This document shows, in pieces, positions 8,681 through 19,954 of a DNA stretch of 64,000 bases. The notes under the pieces are model-generated. The model was not told the origin of the DNA, searched no databases, and worked only from the letters and a program-made list of their open reading frames with translations. Each line of letters begins with the position of its first letter. Position 1 is the stretch's first letter. The translations under genes were made by a program, and so were the position numbers. The stretch lies in the NCBI RefSeq assembly GCF_024199905.1, contig NZ_JANAFB010000011.1, positions 24,408-88,407 on the forward strand, in the 5' to 3' direction. Source of the stretch: Rothia santali (GTDB lineage Bacteria > Actinomycetota > Actinomycetes > Actinomycetales > Micrococcaceae).

Positions 8681-9796
8681 TCACACGCGTTCCGGGTCGA
8701 GCCTCCGCACGACGTCGCGGATGTCCTCCGCGTGGCGGTAGATGTCGTCCAGGTCCTCGATGAGGTGCTTCGTCTCGTTCTTTTCCTCGTCAAGGATCCC
8801 GAGGTACTTCTTGGACTTGCCGTTGAAGTGCAGGCGAGCGACGGCGCGTCGGTTGTTGTTGTCGAGCAGCACCGCGAAATAGGTCTTGCTGTCCCGCGGG
8901 GTGATGCGATGCGCCTTCACCTCGCTGCAGGCGATGGCCTTGATGATCTGGTAGCCGGCGATCTCCTCCTCGGTGGTGTTGATCTCGGGAATCGGGGCGG
9001 GCGGGACCGGGTCCTCATCGACGGGCGTCTGCTCGGGAGCTACCGCCTCCGTCTCGCTGCTCACGAGGGGGACGGATTCGGAGTCCCCCAGTGCGGTCTT
9101 GAGCCGCTCGTTCACCTGCTCCTTGAGGTACTGCTTCGTCGCCTTGCCCACCAGGTCCCGGAACTCGCGGAGGTTGTCCGCCGTCCCGCGCCGGTCGGAG
9201 ACCCTGGACATCAGCATCTTGACCAGTTCGGTGGAGGGCTCCTTGAACTCGCCGGCCAGCTCCCGCTTAAGGGCGCTGACGTACATGAGCTCCTCCGCCG
9301 AGCTGATGACGGAGTCGAGGCTGAACGTCTCCTTCGTCAGCTTCTCCAGGGCGGGGAGGATGCTCTCGTCGATGTCCAGGAGGTCCAGGACCAGGAAGGG
9401 GCGCTCGTCCATGATGTTGGGCGCGTCCAGGTCGGTGTAGAAGTTGAAGACCTGACCGTTGGTCAGGATGGCGATCCGCGCGTTGGTGACGGAGAAGTAG
9501 CGGAACAGCTGCGACGCGTGCTTGATGTTCAGGCCGTCGCCGATGTGCTTGCACTCGATGAGGATCTGCACCTCGCCGTCGCGCATGATCGCGTAGTCGA
9601 CCTTCTCGCCCTTCTTGGTGCCGTGGTCCGCCGTGAACTCGGGAACCACCTCGAGGGGGTTGAAGACGTCGTACCCCAGCACGCGCGAGATGAAGGGCAT
9701 GACGAAGGCGTTCTTCGTCGCCTCCTCCGTCTGGATCGACGCGCGCTGTCTGCGGATCTTGGTGACGAGGTCCTGGATGCCGTCTGCGAAGCTCAT
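8681..9796 (-). CDS. Orphan type I restriction N-terminal (HsdR_N-like) nuclease-domain protein
   Basis: A 371-residue protein whose first about 130 residues match the PD-(D/E)xK domain of type I restriction subunits: EEATKNAFVMPFISRVLGYDVFNP, then VDYAI with the metal Asp and ILIECKH with the E-x-K pair. No helicase domain and no hsdM/hsdS neighbour are present, so it is not a complete restriction system. The C-terminal part (about 290-371) forms a separate small domain. Related stand-alone proteins are common and poorly characterised; roles in defence or DNA repair are inferred only. The promoter looks leaderless (CATAAT six bases before ATG). Confidence 0.82.
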   Translation of the reverse strand: MSFADGIQDLVTKIRRQRASIQTEEATKNAFVMPFISRVLGYDVFNPLEVVPEFTADHGTKKGEKVDYAIMRDGEVQILIECKHIGDGLNIKHASQLFRYFSVTNARIAILTNGQVFNFYTDLDAPNIMDERPFLVLDLLDIDESILPALEKLTKETFSLDSVISSAEELMYVSALKRELAGEFKEPSTELVKMLMSRVSDRRGTADNLREFRDLVGKATKQYLKEQVNERLKTALGDSESVPLVSSETEAVAPEQTPVDEDPVPPAPIPEINTTEEEIAGYQIIKAIACSEVKAHRITPRDSKTYFAVLLDNNNRRAVARLHFNGKSKKYLGILDEEKNETKHLIEDLDDIYRHAEDIRDVVRRLDPERV

Positions 9797-9802
9797 GAGT
9801 AG

Positions 9803-9808
9803 ATTATG
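9803..9808 (-). promoter_or_regulatory. -10 box of a leaderless promoter
   Basis: CATAAT (minus strand) ends six bases before the ATG at 9796. The surrounding 9797-9850 stretch is unusually AT-rich. Confidence 0.5.
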
Positions 9809-9893
9809 ACCTAAATCACAAACGATGAGTATACTTCCCGGTAATGTCTCGGTGGGAATGCTGAAGAACTGACGTCACACTCCGGGTCGGGCT

Positions 9894-11003
9894 TCAGCCG
9901 CCCGGTGTCGCCGAGGCGCTCGCCACCCGCTCCACCGGCGCGTCCGCCGTCTGGTCGATGAGGTCCAGGATCTCGTCGTAGTGCGAGGACTTCGCGTCGA
10001 TCAGCGAGCCGTGGTCCTCACCGTCCATCAGGTGCAGGCTGCCCTGCCCGCCCTGCTGGGTGACGGCGTCGATGTACCGCCGCGAGTTCTCCGGGGCGAC
10101 CGTGGTGTCCTTCGTCCCGTGGATGGCCACCACCGGGAGCGTGGTGTCGATGTTCTGGATCGGGTCGACGTCGGAGTAGCGCTCCGGGACCTGCTGCGGG
10201 GTGCCGCCGAGGACCTTCTCGATGCGGTCGTCCCCGTGCTCCGCGGCGTAAACCATGTCGAGCGGCCCGGCCAGTGAGACGACGCGCGTGGGGACGAACT
10301 TCGGGTGCGCCCCGAGCTCGTGCTCCTCCGCCGAGTCGCGGGTCCCGGACCACATGGCCAGCTGCGCGCCGGCGCTGTGGCCGACCACCAGCTCGTCGTC
10401 GGTCGTGAACTCCGGGTGCTGCCGGCTCAGCTCCGGGACGAAGTCCAGGGCGGAGGCGACGTCGGTGAACGTCGTCGGCCAACCGCCCCCGGACCCCACG
10501 CGGCGGTACTCGATGTTGTAGACCGCCATGCCGCGGTCCACCAGCGACTCCGCGTACGACTCGAAGTCCTTCGCCCCCGCCTGGTCCTGCCACGAGCCGC
10601 CGTGGATCAGGACCACCAGCGGGACCGACTTCTCGGCGTGCTTCCCGGCCGGCAGGTACAGGTCGCCCCAGTTCTGGCTCGGATCCGCGGTCCCCCGGAC
10701 CGGGTAGCTCACGCGCTGGACCAGGGGCTCGTCCCGCTCGGCGACGACCGGGCCGGTCGGCGTCGCGCCCGGTGTCGTCCCGGACGGCCCCGGTGAGGCG
10801 GAGGCCGACGCCGTGGCGGCCCGGCTCTCCGTGGCCGACGACGTCTCCGATGGCGACGCCGTGGCCGACATCGACCCCGTCGCCGAGGGTTCCGTCCCGT
10901 CTCCCGAGCCGTCCGAGGAGCACGAGGAGATCAGCAGCGCCAGCACCGCGCCGGCCGCGACGACGCCGGCCGCCCGCGCTCTGGAGTTTCGCAGGGGTTC
11001 CAT
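9894..11003 (-). CDS. Lipoprotein alpha/beta hydrolase (esterase-like)
   Basis: A 369-residue exported hydrolase. A lipoprotein signal ends in LLISSCSS with the lipidated Cys at about residue 28, followed by a roughly 60-residue Ser/Ala/Thr-rich spacer. The catalytic domain shows the oxyanion-hole HGGSW motif, the nucleophile elbow GHSAG and a late acidic/His pair (IHGTKDTT, GEDHGSL). It resembles the BD-FAE/carboxylesterase group acting on small esters at the cell surface. A pentanucleotide repeat lies upstream between it and nrdF. Substrate unknown. Confidence 0.88.
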   Translation of the reverse strand: MEPLRNSRARAAGVVAAGAVLALLISSCSSDGSGDGTEPSATGSMSATASPSETSSATESRAATASASASPGPSGTTPGATPTGPVVAERDEPLVQRVSYPVRGTADPSQNWGDLYLPAGKHAEKSVPLVVLIHGGSWQDQAGAKDFESYAESLVDRGMAVYNIEYRRVGSGGGWPTTFTDVASALDFVPELSRQHPEFTTDDELVVGHSAGAQLAMWSGTRDSAEEHELGAHPKFVPTRVVSLAGPLDMVYAAEHGDDRIEKVLGGTPQQVPERYSDVDPIQNIDTTLPVVAIHGTKDTTVAPENSRRYIDAVTQQGGQGSLHLMDGEDHGSLIDAKSSHYDEILDLIDQTADAPVERVASASATPGG

Positions 11004-11124
11004 GGGCCTTCGCCTCGCCTTCCTCGATGCCGCCGACGGGGAGGCCGTCCGACCTTGTCAGGGTAGCAGTGAGTCGCATCACTCCACAGGCCGTCACGTC
11101 ACCCGCAGTTCGCCACATCATGAG

Positions 11125-11160
11125 GTGCCGTGCCGTGCCGTGCCGTGCCGTGCCGTGCCG
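11125..11160. repeat. Pentanucleotide tandem repeat (GTGCC)7
   Basis: Seven perfect GTGCC units plus one base, between the nrdF stop (11218) and the start of the hydrolase gene (11003). It is non-coding on both strands as called. Repeat-number change would alter the spacing upstream of the hydrolase gene. Confidence 0.9.
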
Positions 11161-11217
11161 CCTCGCACCGCGTCCCATCCCGCGCGTCGTCGGACCCCCG
11201 GATCCCTCGTTGCCCCC

Positions 11218-14604
<3,387 letters not shown>

Positions 14605-14608
<4 letters not shown>

Positions 14609-15198
14609 GGTCGGGTCCTTCCGTGGGCGGTCGATGAGGTCGGTGAGGTCGGTGAGGCGGGTGAGGCGGGTGAGGCGGGTGGGATCGGTGGGGCCGGCGG
14701 GATCGGTGAGGCCGCCGGGGCCGAGGCGGCCGCACCGGCCCAGAAGCGCTCGAGCCCGGCGTCGACCCGCTCGACGTCGCGTCCGGTCCCCAGCAGCTCG
14801 AAGCGGTACAGCTCCGGGACGCCGCACTTGGCGGCGATGAGGGGCCCGGCCAGGCAGTAGTACTCGCCGAAGTTGGTGTTGCCGGAGGTGATGACGCCGC
14901 GCAGCAGGGCCCGGTTGGCGGGGTCGTTGAGGAACGCCCCGACCTGCTTGGGGACGGCGCCGGCGCGCTCGCCGCCGCCGTAGGTCGGGACCACGAGCAC
15001 GTAGGGGCGGGTGACCCGGATGCGGCCCTCGCGGCGCGGGCGCAGCGGGATGCGGGCCGCCGGGCGGGCGAGGCGCTCCACGAAGCGGCGGGTGTTGCCC
15101 GAGGCGCTGGAGAAGTACACCAGGTCCGGGCACTCCTCCGGCGGGATCTCGCGCAGGGCGGTCCCGGGGCGTTCCATGACTGCTGACGGTCGATTCAA
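14605..15198 (-). CDS. nrdI: NrdI flavodoxin-like protein with repetitive tail
   Basis: A 197-residue protein. Residues about 20-150 are Nrd[15 protein letters not shown] (FMN phosphate loop), VVPTYGGG and [13 protein letters not shown]. NrdI delivers reduced oxygen to activate NrdF; in class Ie enzymes it is needed for forming the DOPA radical. The last about 45 residues are a Pro/Ala/Ser-rich tail ([12 protein letters not shown]) encoded by nine-base repeats, longer than in typical NrdI. I chose TTG 15198 because GAGGGGGA lies at good distance; ATG 15177 has no clear ribosome site. No nrdH is adjacent. Confidence 0.9.
14633..14713. repeat. Degenerate nine-base tandem repeat in the nrdI 3' end
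   Basis: About nine units of the GGTGAGGCG type, with variants ending GTC, ATC or GCC. On the minus strand they encode the Ser-Pro-Ala/Thr tail of NrdI. The array stops just before the nrdE ribosome site, so length changes divisible by three leave the operon readable. Confidence 0.8.
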
Positions 15199-15222
15199 GG
15201 CACTCGTCCCCCTCGATGACGA

Positions 15223-15269
15223 CTACTACATGTTGTGCCGTCTCCGATGAGAGGCACCAGATATGGTTC
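15223..15269 (-). promoter_or_regulatory. Pair of NrdR-box-like sites
   Basis: On the minus strand the first core is CAACATGTAG (15226-15235), a full match to the relaxed NrdR core C-W-A-Y-A-T-R-T-W-G. The second, CCATATCTGG (15257-15266), fits less well. Their centres are exactly 31 bases apart, the three-turn spacing usual for NrdR box pairs. They lie 25 bases upstream of nrdI, so ATP/dATP-sensing NrdR repression of nrdIEF is likely. Confidence 0.62.
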
Positions 15270-15312
15270 TATCATGGACGGCTCGTTTAATCTACGTCGT
15301 GCCTGTCTTGCA

Positions 15313-15332
15313 AAGTACGTTGGAACGTACTT
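15313..15332. promoter_or_regulatory. 20-bp palindrome, probable operator
   Basis: Arms AAGTACGTT (15313-15321) and AACGTACTT (15324-15332) are perfect complements around GG. It sits in the nrdI/PNPOx-like divergent gap, 192 bases before the plus-strand gene. The protein that binds it is unknown; no regulator gene is adjacent. Confidence 0.6.
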
Positions 15333-15524
15333 AGGGTGGAGGCGGTGCCCGGGGGTGCCGTCCGGTCGGCATCGAGGGGAGATCCGAGTGGGCGGCGCAC
15401 CATCCGCCGGGCGCCCGTCGGAAGCCTCCCGGGGGCGACGTCGGGCGCCCGGTGGACATGCCCCCGGGGCACCCCGCGGTCCCGTCCTGGGACCGCCTGA
15501 CGCCCGACCGCAAGGAGAGAGCCC

Positions 15525-15923
15525 GTGAGCCAGACCCTGACGCCCGAGATGAAGGAGCTGCTGGCCGCGCAGCTGCCGGTCCTCGCGACCGTGACCGACG
15601 CCGAGACGCCCAACATCGGGCCGAAGCGCACGCTGCGCGTCTACGACGACTCGACGCTGATCTTCAACGAGAACACCGCGGGCCGGCACCTGGAGAACAT
15701 CCGCTCGGGCTCGCGCGTGGCCGTCGCGGTGATCGACCGCGAGGCGCCGGACGGCTACCGCTTCCTCGGCCGCGCGGAGGTCCACGAGGAGGGGCCCGTG
15801 CTGGAGGAGGCCGCCGAGTTCGCCCGGGGGCGCGGCGGGGCGCCGCCGAAGGCCGCGGTGCTCGTCCGGATCGAGGAGATCTACTCGCTCAGGCCGGGGC
15901 CGACGGCGGGGAAGCGGGTCTGA
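15525..15923 (+). CDS. Pyridoxamine 5'-phosphate oxidase family protein
   Basis: A 132-residue split-barrel flavin-binding protein. The pattern PVLATVTDAETPNIGPKRTLRVYDDSTLIFNENTAG and the later HLENIRSGSRVAVAVID are typical of small FMN/F420-binding PNPOx-like proteins. They usually act as flavin reductases or as sensors of small oxidants. GTG 15525 has AAGGAGAG in front. It is convergent with the M20 hydrolase. It faces a palindrome-containing promoter, so it may be inducible. Confidence 0.85.
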   Translation: MSQTLTPEMKELLAAQLPVLATVTDAETPNIGPKRTLRVYDDSTLIFNENTAGRHLENIRSGSRVAVAVIDREAPDGYRFLGRAEVHEEGPVLEEAAEFARGRGGAPPKAAVLVRIEEIYSLRPGPTAGKRV

Positions 15924-15987
15924 GCTGCGGGGCGGCCTTCGCGGGGCGATTCGCCCGGGGCCCGTCGACTTGGGCCCCGGGGGCTAT

Positions 15988-17178
15988 TCAGCCCTCCGGC
16001 TCCCCGAGGTACTCGAGGGCCGTGAGGGCGAGCGCCGCCGCGCCGTCGGCGATGGCGCGGTCCGCGGCCTCGCCGACGCAGTGCGCCTCGAAGTCGGGCT
16101 GGTGGTTGGCGGCCGGGTAGCAGCCGAGCCCGATGTACGGGTGGATCGCGGGCACGACCTGCGAGACGTTGCCCATGTCCGTCGAGGCGCGGTTCATGGT
16201 CGCGTGCTCGGGCGGGGCGTCGAAGCGGCGGCCGAGCGACTCGGCCTGCCGCTGGTAGATCTCGAGGGCTCGGTGCTCGGTGCGGAACTCCGCGTAGGGC
16301 TCCGACTCCGGGGTGATCGTCAGCTCGCACCCGGTGGCCAGGGCGCCCGCTCGGAAGCAGCGCTCCACGCGCGCCTGGACGCCTTCGAGCTCCGCGAGCG
16401 TGCCCGCCCGGACGTACCACCGGCCGTCGGTGCGGTCCGGGATCGCGTTGGGCGCCTGGCCGCCGGTGGTCTGGATGCCGTGCACCCGCGTGTCCGGCGG
16501 GAGCTGCTGGCGCAGCAGCCCCAGCGACGTCTGGGCGATGAGGAACGCGTCGTTGGCGTTCACCCCGCGGTCCGGGTAGGCGCCGGCGTGCGCCGACCGG
16601 CCGCGGTACTCGATGTGGCTGTGGGAGACGGCGAACGGGCGGGCCTCCGCCCAGTCGACCGGGCTCGGGTGGACCATGAGCGCGAGGTCGAGCCCCGCGA
16701 AGGCGCCCTTCTTCAGCAGCTCGATCTTCCCGCCCCCGCCCTCCTCGGCCGGCGTCCCGTAGACCTCGACCGTGAGGTCGCGCTCCTCCGCGAACCCGGC
16801 CAACGCCGCGGCCGCCCCCACCGAGGCCGCGGTGATGATGTTGTGCCCGCAGGCGTGGCCGAGCCCGGGCAGCGCGTCGTACTCCGCCATGAGCCCGACG
16901 CGGCGGCGGCCCGTGCCGAGGCGGGCGCGGATCGCCGTCGGGAAGCCGAGGTATGACGTCGTGACCTCGAACCCGTGCCCCGCGAGGGCCTCCGCCGTCC
17001 AGGCCGCGGCCCGGTGCTCCTGCCAGGCGACCTCGGGGTGCGCGTGGAGGCGCTCCGAGAGGTCGGTCAGCGCGGGGGCCGCGGACGCGATGCTCGCGAG
17101 GACGCGGGAGCGGGCGGCGGCGTCGTCGTCCGGGCGCGGGGCGGGGGCAGCCGTGCGGGCGTGCGGGTCAGCGGTCAT
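15988..17178 (-). CDS. M20 family metallo-amidohydrolase
   Basis: A 396-residue zinc-dependent hydrolase of the AbgB/amidohydrolase branch. Metal-binding signatures GHACGHNI and GTPAEEGGGG are present, followed by the dimerisation domain (HIEYRGRSAHAG) and a late conserved NRASTDMGN motif. The family cleaves N-acyl amino acids, aminobenzoyl-glutamate or indoleacetyl-amino acids. Its start at 17178 overlaps the DUF1028 stop by 11 bases, so ridA-DUF1028-M20 form one operon. This suggests stepwise breakdown of one amide compound. Confidence 0.92.
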   Translation of the reverse strand: MTADPHARTAAPAPRPDDDAAARSRVLASIASAAPALTDLSERLHAHPEVAWQEHRAAAWTAEALAGHGFEVTTSYLGFPTAIRARLGTGRRRVGLMAEYDALPGLGHACGHNIITAASVGAAAALAGFAEERDLTVEVYGTPAEEGGGGKIELLKKGAFAGLDLALMVHPSPVDWAEARPFAVSHSHIEYRGRSAHAGAYPDRGVNANDAFLIAQTSLGLLRQQLPPDTRVHGIQTTGGQAPNAIPDRTDGRWYVRAGTLAELEGVQARVERCFRAGALATGCELTITPESEPYAEFRTEHRALEIYQRQAESLGRRFDAPPEHATMNRASTDMGNVSQVVPAIHPYIGLGCYPAANHQPDFEAHCVGEAADRAIADGAAALALTALEYLGEPEG

Positions 17179-17854
17179 CGCCGGGCACCCCGTATCCCGC
17201 CGACGCCGCCGGATCCAGGGCCCTGACCACGTAGTCCTCCCGCTGGGGGAGCCAGACCTGGAGGAGCCGCTCGAGCTCGGCGACGGGGTCCTCGTGCCAG
17301 TCGACCCGGAGGTCCGTGTCCCGCCAGCCGTGGCCGGAGACCACGGAGACCCCGGCGGAGCGGACCGGACCGGCCTCACCCCCGGCGTCCAGCCCGGCGC
17401 GGAGCCCGGCCACCAGGCGGGTCTCGAGCTCGCCGCCGGTCCGCTCGAAGGCCTCGCAGACCGCCTTGGGGACGCCGTCGTGCGCCAGCATGTTGCCGGC
17501 GCTCACGCACGCGCCTGCGTCCTCGCCCCCGGCGCTCGCGCCTCCGTGCGTGCCCAGGGTGCCGGCCCCGCTGAAGACCGCGGAGCCGCCGCGCCGGTCG
17601 AGCACCACGAGCTGGCGGAACGACGCGGTCCCCTCCCGGGTGACCACGCGGTCCAGGGCCTCCTGGGCGCCCAGCCCCTCCTCGAGGAGGTCCAGGAGCG
17701 CCCCGCCCAGCCGCGGGTCGGTGATGTTCTGGGAGCTCACGGCCCCCACGCCGTCCCGCAGGTGCGCGCAGCGGGCCGCGACCGCCGGGGACGAGGAGGA
17801 GACGGCGATGCCAAACCGGCCGCGGCCGTCGGTCCCCGCGATGCTGAAGGTCAT
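17168..17854 (-). CDS. DUF1028 protein (Ntn-hydrolase-like)
   Basis: A 228-residue protein with the DUF1028 start MTFSIAGTD and the GRFGIAVSSSSPAV segment. Structures in this family have an N-terminal-nucleophile hydrolase fold, but activity is generally unproven. The start ATG overlaps the ridA stop by four bases (ATGA), and the end overlaps the M20 gene. Genes of this family are repeatedly found with RidA and M20 hydrolases, which supports a shared catabolic pathway. Confidence 0.88.
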   Translation of the reverse strand: MTFSIAGTDGRGRFGIAVSSSSPAVAARCAHLRDGVGAVSSQNITDPRLGGALLDLLEEGLGAQEALDRVVTREGTASFRQLVVLDRRGGSAVFSGAGTLGTHGGASAGGEDAGACVSAGNMLAHDGVPKAVCEAFERTGGELETRLVAGLRAGLDAGGEAGPVRSAGVSVVSGHGWRDTDLRVDWHEDPVAELERLLQVWLPQREDYVVRALDPAASAGYGVPGDDR

Positions 17855-18273
17855 GACCGCTCCCCGTTCGAGAGCACGGCCGTCGCGTCGATCTCGACCA
17901 GCCACTCGGGACGTGCCAGCGCATCCACGACCAGCCCGGTGGAGACCGGGTAGACCCCCTTCAGCCACCGCCCCATGACCCGGTACACCGGCTCCCGGTA
18001 GCGGATGTCCGTCAGGTAGACGACCACCTTGACGAGATCCTCGAGGGTCCCGCCGGCCTCCTCCATGAGGAGCGCGATGTTGGCCATGGCCTTCTCGGCC
18101 TGGGCCTCGACGTCGCCCACGCCCACCGACTCGCGGGTGTCCAGGTCCTGGCCGATCTGGCCGCGGAGGTAGACCGTGCCCCCGGCGACGACCGCCTGGC
18201 ACAGGTCGTTGTCCAGGTTCTGCTCCGGGTAGGTCTCCTGGGTGTTGAACGGGCGGATGCGCGTGTGCTTCAT
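17851..18273 (-). CDS. RidA family protein
   Basis: A 140-residue RidA/YjgF/YER057c/UK114 protein. RidA proteins hydrolyse reactive imine/enamine intermediates. The conserved core includes VYLRGQIGQDL, a central NIALLMEEAGGTLEDLVKVVVYLTDI and a late VEIDATAVL. It is the first gene of a coupled trio with DUF1028 and M20. In that setting it probably clears an imine formed by the adjacent oxidase or deaminase. It also lies downstream of the flavin monooxygenase in the same direction, 86 bases away. Confidence 0.92.
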   Translation of the reverse strand: MKHTRIRPFNTQETYPEQNLDNDLCQAVVAGGTVYLRGQIGQDLDTRESVGVGDVEAQAEKAMANIALLMEEAGGTLEDLVKVVVYLTDIRYREPVYRVMGRWLKGVYPVSTGLVVDALARPEWLVEIDATAVLSNGERS

Positions 18274-18359
18274 CGGGTGCCTTCTTCCTCTGGTGGTGCT
18301 GTCGTCGGGGATGGGGTCGGAGATGTCGTCGTCGGGACTGTCGCGGCCGGTCCGCGGGC

Positions 18360-19652
18360 TCAGGCCCGCGCGCCGCTCCGCGCGGGCCGGCGCTGCTCGG
18401 CCTCCGCCGGGCTGTACCGCTGGTACCCGCGCTGGATCTCGATGTGGTCGGCGATGTAGCGGGCGTCGTGCCAGACGCCCCAGATGAAGCTCGAGCCCCT
18501 GCGGGACTGCCACGGCAGCCCGAGGAAGTACACGCCCGGCTCCGAGGAGACGCCGCGTTGATGCCGCGGGCGGCCCCGCTCGTCGACGGCGTCGACCTCC
18601 AGCCAGCCGTAGTCCACCGCGTAGCCGGTGGCCCAGACGACGGAGGCGAGGCCGGCCTCCGCGACGTCGAGCTCGAGGAGGGGGTCGGTCACGCACGGCG
18701 GTTCCGGGGCCAGCCGGTGGGCCTCCGGCTCCTCGGGGAGGTCGAGGCCGTTGCGCTCGACGTAGGCGTCGGCCTCCTCGAGGAGGGAGAGGTAGTCGGC
18801 GTCGCCGCGAGCGATGTTCCGGCCCAGGTCCTCCGCGAAGCGCAGCGTCCCGTCGGCGTAGCCGGTCGCGCGGCCGAGCAGCTGGATGCCGCTCGCGGCG
18901 AGCGAGCGGAAGTCCACGGTGTGCCCGCCCCGGGCGCCGCTGACGGAGATCGTGACGTGCTCCGCGCCCTGCGGGGGCGCCGAGGCCTCCCACTTGTCCA
19001 GGACCCCGAGCCACCAAACGAAGTCGCGGCCGCGGTAGCGGCGGGGCGGGCGGTCGTGCGGCCCGACGGCGAGGTACACCCGGCGCCCCGCCCGGTGCAG
19101 CTCGTCCGCGATCTGCACCCCGGAGGAGCCCGCCCCCACGACCAGGACCGCGCCCTCGGGCAGCTGTGCGGGGTTGCGGTAGTCGCTCGAGTGGATCTGG
19201 TGCAGCCCCGCCTCGGGCGGGACGACGGCGGGCAGGACCGGCCGCTGGAAGGGCCCGGTGGCCGCCACGACGTAGCGCGCGTCCACGGTCCCCTCGGAGG
19301 TCTCCGCGCGGAAGCCGGGCCGGCCCGGGAGTCGCCGCACCGAGGTGACCTCGACGCCGCAGCGGATGGGCGCGCCGATCATCTCGGCGTACCGGGCGAA
19401 GTAGTCCGCGACCTGGTCCTTCGTCGCGAACCCGTCGGGGGAGACGCCGTCGAACTCCAGGCCGGGGAAGCGGTCGTGCCAGGCGGGGCCGTTGGCCACC
19501 AGGGAGTCCCAGCGGCCGGTGCGCCAGCGCTCGGCGATGCGGTCCCGCTCCAGCACGAGGTGCGGCACGCCGCGGGCGCTCAGGTGCTCGCTCATCGCCA
19601 CGCCGGCCTGGCCCGCGCCGACGACGAGCACCTCGGTTTCCTGATGCGACAT
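18360..19652 (-). CDS. Flavin-containing monooxygenase (YUCCA/CzcO-like)
   Basis: A 430-residue FAD/NADPH monooxygenase. It has the FAD motif VVGAGQAGVAMSEHL, an FMO-type region around ATGPFQRPVLP, the NADPH motif VVGAGSSGVQIADEL and the ATGY segment near the end (VVWATGYAVDYGW). Such enzymes oxygenate N- or S-containing substrates or indole-pyruvate. I chose ATG 19652, because longer starts add a Pro/Ala-rich stretch with no family match. It heads the ridA-DUF1028-M20 direction and is divergent from a LysR regulator. Confidence 0.92.
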   Translation of the reverse strand: MSHQETEVLVVGAGQAGVAMSEHLSARGVPHLVLERDRIAERWRTGRWDSLVANGPAWHDRFPGLEFDGVSPDGFATKDQVADYFARYAEMIGAPIRCGVEVTSVRRLPGRPGFRAETSEGTVDARYVVAATGPFQRPVLPAVVPPEAGLHQIHSSDYRNPAQLPEGAVLVVGAGSSGVQIADELHRAGRRVYLAVGPHDRPPRRYRGRDFVWWLGVLDKWEASAPPQGAEHVTISVSGARGGHTVDFRSLAASGIQLLGRATGYADGTLRFAEDLGRNIARGDADYLSLLEEADAYVERNGLDLPEEPEAHRLAPEPPCVTDPLLELDVAEAGLASVVWATGYAVDYGWLEVDAVDERGRPRHQRGVSSEPGVYFLGLPWQSRRGSSFIWGVWHDARYIADHIEIQRGYQRYSPAEAEQRRPARSGARA

Positions 19653-19954
19653 CCTTCGATCCCCGCTTCCGTGAGTCCGTGACCCCGCCGGGCCGCGAGG
19701 AGAGTGTGCCGGGACCGCAGCGTGGGACGACGCCGGTGGGAAGGGTCTCCTGCCGGTGGCCGTCGCCGCGGGGGCGGTCCGGGTGCTCATCAGTCTCGGC
19801 CCGGCCGCCGTGGGGATTCAAATAGTTGAAAGTGCGGAGGTCCATCGAAAAAACAGATGTAAAATTCGGCGAAACATCAACGAAACGGATGTGTGCTCGT
19901 GGCGGGTGCGCGGCGAGGCCCGCGGCATCGCGGCCGAGGAGGGAGTGATCGGAC
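19653..19954. other. Divergent promoter region, monooxygenase/LysR
   Basis: The region is GC-rich near the monooxygenase start, then AT-rich from about 19815 to 19890. The AT-rich part begins with TTCAA-ATAG-TTGAA (19817-19830), a 14-base inverted repeat that could be the LysR binding site. No gene is seen. Confidence 0.5.
19817..19830. promoter_or_regulatory. Inverted repeat, candidate LysR operator
   Basis: TTCAA and TTGAA flank four bases, close to the T-N11-A form of LysR sites. It lies between the divergent monooxygenase and LysR genes. Confidence 0.5.

Larger units (their letters stand above)
15199..15524. other. Divergent regulatory region between nrdI and the PNPOx-like gene
   Basis: This 326-base gap has no gene. 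It contains two NrdR-box-like sites (15223-15238, 15254-15269), a long palindrome (15313-15332) and an AT-richer core at 15220-15335. The 15335-15510 part is GC-rich leader for the plus-strand gene, with AAGGAGAG before its GTG. Confidence 0.7.

Noticed and set aside
15199..15524. Missing nrdH (glutaredoxin-like) upstream of nrdI
   Set aside because: The usual nrdHIEF order lacks nrdH here, but it can lie elsewhere in the genome, so nothing can be concluded.
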